9,705 nucleotides of DNA. Origin: Candidatus Aminicenantota bacterium. Lineage in GTDB: Bacteria; Acidobacteriota; Aminicenantia; UBA2199. The notes under the pieces are model-generated. The model was not told the origin of the DNA. It saw nothing but the letters and a program-made list of their open reading frames with translations, and did no database searches. Shown one piece after another: positions 1 through 5,354 of this stretch. The translations under genes were made by a program, and so were the position numbers. Within the stretch, counting starts at the first letter, position 1. Every line of letters starts with the position of its first letter. The DNA lies in NCBI GenBank assembly GCA_026393775.1, contig JAPKZM010000122.1:1-9705 (forward strand), written 5' to 3'.

Positions 1-253
1 AAGATATCGATTTGAGGTCCTTGATGCCTGACACCGTGGAAATCCACTGCTCGACCGGCCGGGTGATATTTTGTTCAATGTCTTCGGAAGAAACCCCGCT
101 GTAGGTCGTGATCACGGTGATGTACGGGTAGTCCATGTCGGGCAGCATGTCCAACCCGAGTTTGGTGAACGATATCATGCCCAGGATAACGATGACCAGC
201 ACCACCATGGACATCGTCACCCGTTTTTTCAGGGAAAAATCGACGATTTTCAT
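1..253 (-). CDS. RND efflux permease, N-terminal 84 residues (runs off left edge)
   Basis: This is the start of an inner-membrane RND (AcrB/HAE1-type) proton-driven exporter, the pump of a tripartite efflux system. The reverse strand reads MKIVDFSLKKRVTMSMVVLV and onward. A short cytoplasmic N-terminus with basic residues is followed by the first transmembrane helix (about residues 13-31). Next comes the family's periplasmic entry segment, with LPDMDYP at 37-43, the YSGVSSEDIE stretch at 51-60 and PVEQW at 66-70. The ATG at 253-251 overlaps the adaptor's TGA (252-250) in an ATGA junction. A GGAG lies 7 nt upstream inside the adaptor's last codons, so translation is probably coupled. More than 90% of the protein lies outside the window, so substrate class cannot be judged. 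Family assignment is firm, and the gene is intact as far as seen. Confidence 0.9.
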   Translation of the reverse strand, partial: MKIVDFSLKKRVTMSMVVLVIVILGMISFTKLGLDMLPDMDYPYITVITTYSGVSSEDIEQNITRPVEQWISTVSGIKDLKSIS

Positions 254-1308
254 TTTTTATCTCCAGCCATGACGATGGCCGTGCCATCCTTCAGGTCGTA
301 GTTGCCCTCGGTCAGCACCAGCTCGCCCGGATTGACGCCGGATACTACTTCGAAACGGGTGCCGTTTTTCAAGCCAACGGTCACTGCGCGCTTGCGGGCG
401 ATGCCGTTATCGTTGACCATCACTTCCCTGTCCCCGGTCAGGAGAGCGGAAATAGGTAGTAGATAGATATTTTCCTTGCGGATGTATTCGATGGCGATGT
501 CGGCATACACGCCAGCCTTGATCTTCATTTGCGGGTTGTCGATGCTGACCTCGACCTTGAAGGTCTTGGAAAGCGGGTCGGCGGCCAGGTTCTTGGAATA
601 GACCTCGCCGATAAAGACCTCGCCGGGGAGAGAGGATATTCTGACCAGGCACTTCTGGCCGATCTTGATGCGCTCGATCTCCTCGGCCGGAGCGTCCACA
701 ACGACCTTGACCTTGGAGAGGTCCATCAGGGTCAGGATGCTCTGGCCCATGCCCATCATCGGGTTGATCATGTCGCCCTCTTCCATGTTCTTGGCGGCGA
801 TGATGCCCGCGAAGGGAGCCTTCATGTAGGCATTCCTGGCGATGTAATCGACCAGTTCCAAGTTGGCTTTGGCGCTCTTCATCTGCGTGTCGGCGGCGTC
901 AAGGGCCAGCTGGGTGTTCTCGTATTGCATTTGCGAGATCGCTTTGTTCTCCAGCATCTTTTTCATGCGTTCGGCGTTGAGCTTGGCGTTCTGGTAGGCG
1001 GTCTGGGCCACGGCCATGCCGGCCCGGGCCTGTTTCTGCTGAAGTTCCAGCGAGGTCATGTCGAGCACGGCCAGCAGCTCGCCCTGGCCGACGCGGTCGC
1101 CCTGCTTTTTCAGGATGCGGCCGACGCGTCCGGAGGCGTCCGGGGCTATATTGGCGGTTTTCCAGGCGCTGACCGTTCCTTTGTAATCGAAATATTTGGT
1201 CAATGTCCCTTTCTGCGGCATTTCCGCCTTGACCAGAAGCGGCTTCTGCTGAAGCTCGCTCACGTCGCTTTTTTTCGAGCAAAAAGACAGCGCGAGAACC
1301 AGGATCAA
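250..1308 (-). CDS. HlyD/MFP-family efflux adaptor lipoprotein (RND periplasmic adaptor)
   Basis: This is the periplasmic adaptor that bridges the RND pump and the outer-membrane channel. In the 352-residue form from TTG 1308-1306, a hydrophobic leader ends at Cys10. A biotinyl-lipoyl-like half (about 56-86, with GRVGRILKKQGDRV at 60-73) is followed by an alpha-hairpin (about 86-156, heptad-like, rich in Ala, Gln, Lys), the second lipoyl half (APFAGIIAAKNMEEGD at 164-179), a beta-barrel (about 198-275) and a membrane-proximal domain (about 280-350). The TTG has no nearby Shine-Dalgarno and leaves the signal peptide without its basic n-region. Eight further in-frame codons upstream give KKKTILTL, making a classic lipoprotein leader of 18 residues up to the Cys, but the first of these codons (1332-1330) is AAG instead of ATG. 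GGAGG at 1343-1339 sits 6 nt ahead of that AAG. The lipobox L-S-F-C has an unusual Phe at -1. I infer that the natural start was 1332, giving 360 residues, lost by one base change at 1331. Confidence 0.9.
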   Translation of the reverse strand: MILVLALSFCSKKSDVSELQQKPLLVKAEMPQKGTLTKYFDYKGTVSAWKTANIAPDASGRVGRILKKQGDRVGQGELLAVLDMTSLELQQKQARAGMAVAQTAYQNAKLNAERMKKMLENKAISQMQYENTQLALDAADTQMKSAKANLELVDYIARNAYMKAPFAGIIAAKNMEEGDMINPMMGMGQSILTLMDLSKVKVVVDAPAEEIERIKIGQKCLVRISSLPGEVFIGEVYSKNLAADPLSKTFKVEVSIDNPQMKIKAGVYADIAIEYIRKENIYLLPISALLTGDREVMVNDNGIARKRAVTVGLKNGTRFEVVSGVNPGELVLTEGNYDLKDGTAIVMAGDKK

Positions 1309-1313
1309 TAACG

Positions 1314-1907
1314 TTAATATAGTTTTTTTCTTTCGGCACCTCCATTGATGTTGACGCCAGTGAGTTTTTCAAGCTCGGCGATGGCGATATTGTAATTGTA
1401 CAAAGCCTGTAAATAATTGACCTTGGCCCGGGTCAGTTCATTGTAGGAAGAATTCAGCTCCAGGATGGTGATCATCCCCTCGCGGTAGTTCAATTCGGCG
1501 ATACGCACTCCTTCCTTGGCACTCTCCATGTTCTTCTCACCGAGCTGAATGTTCTCGTATTCCTGGTTGATGGAGCGGTATTTGCTTTCGATTTCCAGCT
1601 GGTTGGCATCGTTCAATTGCTTGACGTTGAGGTCCATGATTTTTTGCAGCACCCTCATCTCGCCGATCTGGGCGCTTCTTTTCAAACCGGTGAATATGGG
1701 AAAGCTGACTCCCAGGGAAACGTTGAAATAATCATCCCAGTTGCTTTTGTTGAATTTGAGTAGGTCGGATTGGTAGCTGTAACTGGCCACCAGTGAGAAA
1801 TTCGGGATGTACTGGGCCCAGGCCATCTTCAGCAGGTTATCGATTTTTTGCTTCTGCATCTGCAGCTGCAGCAGTTCCGAGCGGTTTTTCAACGAGCTCT
1901 GCAGCAA
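1314..1907 (-). pseudogene. TolC-family outer-membrane efflux protein, C-terminal half (after in-frame stop)
   Basis: These 197 codons continue the upstream 247-codon piece in the same frame, separated only by a TAA at 1910-1908. They carry the second structural repeat of the outer-membrane factor fold: the NRSELLQLQMQKQ helix start typical of the second half, a beta-barrel pair (roughly YIPNFSLVASYSY and YFNVSLGVSFPIFTGL), then a long periplasmic helical stretch (RIAELNYREGMITILELNSSYNEL). The LNYREG...LELNSS pattern is typical of the C-terminal repeat. Independent initiation at TTG 1907 is unlikely because there is no Shine-Dalgarno and no signal peptide, and a half-channel would not fold. 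The last five residues (RKKLY) look like readthrough of a lost TGA at 1331-1329. With that stop and the internal TAA repaired, the protein would be 440 residues, a normal family length. Confidence 0.75.
1339..1343 (-). promoter_or_regulatory. Shine-Dalgarno GGAGG pointing at a missing ATG of the adaptor gene
   Basis: On the minus strand GGAGG is followed by TGCCGA and then AAG AAA AAA ACT. The 6-nt spacing is ideal for a start at 1332-1330, where AAG occurs. The site lies inside the last codons of the TolC-family frame. It is too far (about 30 nt) to serve the TTG at 1308, so it supports the view that the true start is, or was, at 1332. Confidence 0.7.
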
Positions 1908-1910
1908 TTA
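1908..1910 (-). other. In-frame TAA interrupting the TolC-family gene
   Basis: The minus strand reads GAA TTG GTC TAA TTG CTG CAG. Both flanks belong to one continuous TolC-like frame with no shift, so a single substitution (for example GAA, CAA or TTA to TAA) explains the break. It falls between the two structural halves, just ahead of the conserved NR-[PS]-EL helix. Confidence 0.85.
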
Positions 1911-2651
1911 GACCAATTCCAGCTGCACAGGCTGGTAGCCCAGCTCGCCCTGCAGACGGACTTCCCGGCTGGCCGGCAGGCCGATCATCAGCTTCAAGCC
2001 CAGGAAGGACGTTTCCAGCAGGTTTTCCACGCGCAGGACATCGGGCCTGATGGCGCTAAAGGCCAATTCCGAGCGCAGCAAGTCATACTTCGAAACCATG
2101 CCCAGGTCAAAGCTTTTCTTGACATTGTTGTAGTTGCTTTCGGCCAGGGAAAAGGCCTCCTGGTGGGCTTTGAGCAGCTCCTGCAGAATCTGTATGTTGT
2201 AGAACATCTTGCGCGCGTTGAGGATGGTGTCGGCTTGGGAATTCTTTTCTTTTTCCTTGGCCAGCCTCAAGTCCAACTCGGCGTTTTTATAGTTGAAGAA
2301 TATTTTCCCGCCGGTGAACACAGGCTGGACGACCTGGATACTGAACGCATAAGTTTTTTGAAAGCGCAGGGTGGCCCTGGTCGGCTCGGCCCCGGGATAA
2401 AATGCCGGGATCTCGATGGTCATCAGTTTTTCGTCCAATATCTTGCTCCCTTGCAGAGTTACATCCGGCAGAAAACCAAAATTCTGCATCAGGCGGTAGC
2501 GGTACTGCTTGACTTCCTGCTGGCTGACCTGATAGGCGGTGTTGTTGGCCAACGCCAGCTTGATCGCTTGGTCGACGGTCAGATCCATGGGCACTGTCTG
2601 GGCTAATCCCAGGTTTCCCAGCAACAGCAAAATAAGCAATGCTCTTTTCAT
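1908..2651 (-). pseudogene. TolC-family outer-membrane efflux protein, N-terminal half (truncated by TAA)
   Basis: This is the outer-membrane channel component of the RND system. It starts at ATG 2651 with a consensus AGGAGG (2661-2656) four bases upstream, overlapping the TetR stop codon. A signal peptide (MKRALLILLLLGNLGLA, cleavage likely before QT) is followed by the family's opening helix (LTVDQAIKLALANNTAYQVSQQEVKQYRY), then a beta segment (FLPDVTLQGSK...) and barrel strands with FSIQVVQPVFTGGKIFFNY. Long periplasmic helices follow (ARKMFYNIQILQELLKAHQEAF, NNVKKSFDLGMVSKYDLLRSELAF). The reading frame meets TAA at 1910-1908 right after QLELV and then resumes in frame with the second half. 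Most family members are 420-480 residues, so this 247-residue product alone lacks half of the protomer. Either a nonsense mutation or a base-call error is likely. Suppression of TAA cannot be excluded but nothing in the sequence supports it. Confidence 0.8.
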
Positions 2652-2659
2652 GGTTCCTC

Positions 2660-3268
2660 CTAAACAAGAATGCCGCTTTTTAACAGTTTCATGATCAGTT
2701 TTTTCTGCTTCTCATGATTCTCATGATTCGTGGAATCGTCCTTGATCGAGTCCCAGAATGTCCCTTCCAGCAGGTTACTCAAGGCCATACCGATTCTTTC
2801 CACGCCGAATTCCTCAAGGATTTCGGGACGCACGATGTCTTTCATGAATTCGCCCAACCCAAGAGCGACTTCCTGCCTTCTACGTATTTCGACGTTTATA
2901 TGTTCTTCGACATCGTCATGTTCATGGACAACCATATGGTGATCCCGGATCATCATTTTTAGAAAATCGCGTTTTTCCTGAACGAAATCGAGCGAGAGAT
3001 CAATGATTTCCTCTATGATGAGATTTTTATCCTTATCACTGCGCATCAGGACATTAGCCTTTTCCGCAATTTCGCTCTGAAAACGGGAGAAAAGAGCAAA
3101 AAACATGGAACTTTTGCTTTCAAAATAGTTGTAAAGTGTCGGTTTTGAGATCTCGCATTTCTCGGCTATCATATCCATGGATGTGTTTTTATAGCCTTTA
3201 ACAGTGAAAAGCGACTCGCTTTGATTCAAAATGAAGTCACGCATTGCATCATCTTTACTTTTTACCAA
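2660..3268 (-). CDS. TetR/AcrR-family transcriptional repressor of the efflux operon
   Basis: This 202-residue regulator is probably a self-regulating repressor of the operon that it heads. The N-terminal DNA-binding domain (about 8-57) shows the TetR pattern: DFILNQSESLFTVKGYKNTS, then the helix-turn-helix MDMIAEKCEISKPTLYNYFESK (31-52) with the hallmark TLYNYFESK recognition end. Residues 60-202 form the helical ligand/dimer domain, whose sequence is not family-diagnostic. This part has a His/Asp-rich patch (H110, H111, H115, H117, D118, D119, H123) and a repeated Asn-His-Glu pair at 181-186. The TTG start at 3268-3266 is chosen because GGAGG (3278-3274) lies 5 nt upstream. The next candidate, ATG at codon 9, would remove part of helix 1. 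The stop TAG is embedded in the Shine-Dalgarno of the TolC-family gene, 8 nt ahead of its ATG, so the two are cotranscribed. Confidence 0.92.
   Translation of the reverse strand: MVKSKDDAMRDFILNQSESLFTVKGYKNTSMDMIAEKCEISKPTLYNYFESKSSMFFALFSRFQSEIAEKANVLMRSDKDKNLIIEEIIDLSLDFVQEKRDFLKMMIRDHHMVVHEHDDVEEHINVEIRRRQEVALGLGEFMKDIVRPEILEEFGVERIGMALSNLLEGTFWDSIKDDSTNHENHEKQKKLIMKLLKSGILV
2709..2729. repeat. 9-bp tandem repeat inside the TetR gene, encoding NHE-NHE
   Basis: TTCTCATGA occurs twice in direct contact (2709-2717 and 2718-2726), followed by TTC of a partial third copy. On the coding (minus) strand the unit gives Asn-His-Glu twice, near the protein's C-terminus. The repeat keeps the frame, so copy-number slippage would add or remove three residues without breaking the gene. 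Confidence 0.85.
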
Positions 3269-3273
3269 CTTAA

Positions 3274-3278
3274 CCTCC
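3274..3278 (-). promoter_or_regulatory. Shine-Dalgarno setting the TTG start of the TetR gene
   Basis: GGAGG followed by TTAAG and TTG on the minus strand gives a 5-nt spacing. No ATG or GTG lies at a comparable distance, so this site decides the start at 3268. Confidence 0.75.
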
Positions 3279-3326
3279 AGTAAAATAATTTAACCTTGAG
3301 GATAACTATTTTACCTAGCGTAACAT

Positions 3327-3355
3327 ATTTTAACTCAAAGTTAGGTTTTTGTCAA
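3327..3355 (-). promoter_or_regulatory. Sigma-70-like promoter of the TetR-efflux operon
   Basis: The minus strand has a consensus -35 TTGACA (3355-3350), a 17-nt spacer and a -10 TAAAAT (3332-3327). A poly-A/T tract (about 3357-3375) directly upstream of the -35 resembles an UP element. The expected start of transcription is near 3320, leaving a leader of about 50 nt before the TTG with its own GGAGG. This is the only promoter-like site seen ahead of the four-gene operon. Confidence 0.7.
3331..3343. promoter_or_regulatory. Putative TetR operator: TAACT-CAA-AGTTA palindrome in the promoter spacer
   Basis: There is a perfect 5-bp inverted repeat with a 3-bp centre. It lies between the -35 and -10 of the TetR operon promoter and overlaps the first bases of the -10. 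Binding there would block RNA polymerase, as is usual for self-regulated TetR repressors next to RND operons. The stem is short in an AT-rich region, so the assignment is an inference from position plus symmetry. Confidence 0.45.
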
Positions 3356-3405
3356 CAAAAATTTTTTTTTTTTAATTTTCATTATAAATGGCAACGTGAT
3401 TTTCA

Positions 3406-3434
3406 TTGACAATCATTTGCGCCTGGGATAAATT
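3406..3434 (+). promoter_or_regulatory. Sigma-70-like promoter of the ACT-like gene and uvrB, probably leaderless
   Basis: The plus strand shows TTGACA (3406-3411), a 17-nt spacer and TAAATT (3429-3434). The ATG of the downstream gene is at 3441-3443, six bases after the -10, which is where transcription would start. No Shine-Dalgarno precedes the ATG at a usable distance. The mRNA would therefore begin at or next to the start codon. Confidence 0.65.
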
Positions 3435-3440
3435 ATCTCC

Positions 3441-5342
3441 ATGCTGTGGCCGGTAAAAGAATTGGACGATGTCAAGCTTATTTTGCGCAATAAAAAACTG
3501 CACATCGCCCAGGAGGAGATATTCACCAGCCTGGCCCGCATCGAGCATTCGCAGCAGATTTTCCCCGACTTGCAGCAAAAGTCCTTGCTGGTGCAGCTGC
3601 TTCATGCCTATGAAAATTCGAAAAAAAAAGTAGTCATCCAGCTGGAAGTGTTGGGAGAAAAAAAATATCCATTGAGCGTGATCATGGGCGTTTTGGCGGA
3701 GGATTGGAGCGGCATGGCCAACTCCATCCTGGGCATCATCCACCAGAAACACGGCAATGTTCTCTTTATCAAGGGATTCACCCTGGATCTCGAAACCCAC
3801 AAGCTGGGGATCATCATCCTCTCTTTCCTGATCAGGACAGCCAAGGACTACAAGCGCTTTTTAGCCGAAAAAAACAACCTGTTGACGATCATCAAGGACG
3901 CCTCGCAGGGTAGCCTGTCGAAAAGCCTGCTTCTGGAGGACGAGACCATCCGCTTTGACATTTACAGCAAAACCATCAAAGCCGTAAAAAAAATGTACCA
4001 TGAGCCCGATATAGGGACGATCATCGGCGAGAACGGCGAAGCCTTGAAATTCATCTCGTCCCGTTCCCGGGAATATCTGCAGGAAAGGAAAATTTCCGAC
4101 CTGGCTTCCCTGATCATCGACAACTACAAGTTCCAAAAAATGGTCCGCGACGGCAAGGCCGTTAAAATGATCAAAATAAAGAATTTTGAAACCATATACG
4201 AAAAACTGACCGGGATCACCTTCGTCTGCTGGGAAGAAAATTTTTCCGTGGAAAACTTTTTGAAAACCCTGGATTTCATTGTCCCCGGGCACATCATCAA
4301 GCACCACAAAAGCTTCGTTTCCAGGGAAAAAATCCTGGTCTACCGCATCGAAATCGTGGACAGCCATATCCAACCCCTGAATCCCGAAGCCATCAAGTCC
4401 ATTGAAACATCGCTGGCGAAGTTGATCAGCGCTTCCGTCAACGAGGTTTTTTCCCAGATCAAGTCGGTCGGCGGCTACGAGCATTACGCCCGGGCCATCA
4501 TCCCGTTTTTGATGGAAGAAGCGAAGGTGACCGGCATCAGCCAGGTTTTCATGAGCGTCGAGAAGAAGAATGAATTCATGATGCAGCTGAAATTGATCGT
4601 TGTTTCCTTGCCCAGCAAAAAGGCCAACCTGAACAAACTGATTGGCCTGCTGGAAAACCATCAGGGCATCGAGATCCTTTCGGTTATCCCTCCCCGCCTC
4701 TACCAGAAACGGATTGAAGTCAACATCATGAATTTGAAGATCACCCTGGCGGAATTCGTTTCCATCGCTGCCATTTTCCAGACCATCAAGAACATTTTGA
4801 AAAGCCTTTACGACCAGATCCGCGATTTCGACGAAGGCCTGCGCGACCGCGACATGGGCATGCTGGCGGATTTGACCGCCAGGCTGAAAACCGTCAATCC
4901 CTTGATCATCAAGGAGATCTATTACAATTTTGATGAGATCTACCGCATGGAAACCCCGTCTGAAATCATGGCTGAAATCATCAACTTGGTTTGCGCGACC
5001 ATGAAAGCAGCCCAGCGCGAGGACCTGGGGCGTGTGGTAGTCGACTATAAAAGCATCAAACACCCGCTCAAGGGTGAACCGCTCAAGACGATCTTCGTCG
5101 TTTCCTATTCCAAGGACAGAAAAATCCTGAGCAAATTCATCCACAACATGCAGGGCATCGAGGTTTATTTCACTCGCATTGAATGGGAGCAGCGGTTTTA
5201 CTTGATCCTGATCTTCAAAAAGAACAACCGCGCCCTCCTGGCGGTCGAAATCAAAAAGATAAAGACCGGCATACTGGACAAATACCTGAAAAACGCATTG
5301 ATCATCGACGCCAATGCCCCGGTTGTTCCCAGGAATCGCTGA
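3441..5342 (+). CDS. Conserved-looking protein of unknown function with ACT-like segments, upstream of uvrB
   Basis: I do not recognise this 633-residue protein. It has no signal peptide and no clear membrane helix, so it is probably cytosolic. Residues 63-131 look like an ACT domain: a beta strand (VVIQLEVLG), then GVLAEDWSGMANSILGII, which matches the D-x-x-G-[ML] turn and helix of ACT modules, then paired strands (NVLFIKGFTLDL / HKLGIIILSFLI). Two further regions have a similar alternation, about 379-430 (QLKLIVVSLPSKKANLNKLIGLLENHQGIEIL) and 548-596 (TIFVVSYSKDRKILSKFIHNM then IEVYFTRIE and FYLILIFKKN). Residues 440-525 are mainly helical and charged. No catalytic motif, Walker box or metal cluster is visible. 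It is rich in Lys and Ile. ATG 3441 is chosen because the frame begins there and the promoter ends just ahead of it. uvrB follows after 12 bp, so the two share a transcript. A small-molecule sensing or regulatory role is a guess from the ACT-like folds. Confidence 0.85.
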   Translation: MLWPVKELDDVKLILRNKKLHIAQEEIFTSLARIEHSQQIFPDLQQKSLLVQLLHAYENSKKKVVIQLEVLGEKKYPLSVIMGVLAEDWSGMANSILGIIHQKHGNVLFIKGFTLDLETHKLGIIILSFLIRTAKDYKRFLAEKNNLLTIIKDASQGSLSKSLLLEDETIRFDIYSKTIKAVKKMYHEPDIGTIIGENGEALKFISSRSREYLQERKISDLASLIIDNYKFQKMVRDGKAVKMIKIKNFETIYEKLTGITFVCWEENFSVENFLKTLDFIVPGHIIKHHKSFVSREKILVYRIEIVDSHIQPLNPEAIKSIETSLAKLISASVNEVFSQIKSVGGYEHYARAIIPFLMEEAKVTGISQVFMSVEKKNEFMMQLKLIVVSLPSKKANLNKLIGLLENHQGIEILSVIPPRLYQKRIEVNIMNLKITLAEFVSIAAIFQTIKNILKSLYDQIRDFDEGLRDRDMGMLADLTARLKTVNPLIIKEIYYNFDEIYRMETPSEIMAEIINLVCATMKAAQREDLGRVVVDYKSIKHPLKGEPLKTIFVVSYSKDRKILSKFIHNMQGIEVYFTRIEWEQRFYLILIFKKNNRALLAVEIKKIKTGILDKYLKNALIIDANAPVVPRNR

Positions 5343-5354
5343 AGCGGTTGCCCC

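Noticed and set aside
529..1311. Plus-strand 260-codon frame opposite the adaptor gene
   Set aside because: The minus-strand adaptor has clear domains. The plus-frame product is a His/Gly/Leu/Val-rich antisense artefact.
899..1372. Minus-strand 157-codon frame reading through the adaptor start (MEVPKEKNY...) as a possible +1 frameshift start for the adaptor via the A7 run
   Set aside because: Joining this frame to the adaptor needs one base fewer in the A7 run and would also give a leader. However, the GGAGG would then overlap the start region. The single substitution at 1331 restores the start, its spacing and the TolC stop together, so it is the simpler explanation.
1848..2606. Plus-strand 252-codon frame opposite the broken TolC-family gene
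   Set aside because: It is a Gln/Leu/Phe-rich shadow of the helical TolC codons. Despite the stop in the sense strand, the sense frame carries all the family features.
3357..3375. Poly-A/T run upstream of the TetR promoter as a terminator
   Set aside because: No gene is read into it from either side and no GC-rich stem precedes it. It fits an AT-rich UP element better.
3619..3667. Long A runs (A9 and A8) in the unknown gene as programmed slippage sites
   Set aside because: The frame is continuous on both sides and no alternative frame downstream encodes a plausible product. Lys-rich coding explains the runs.
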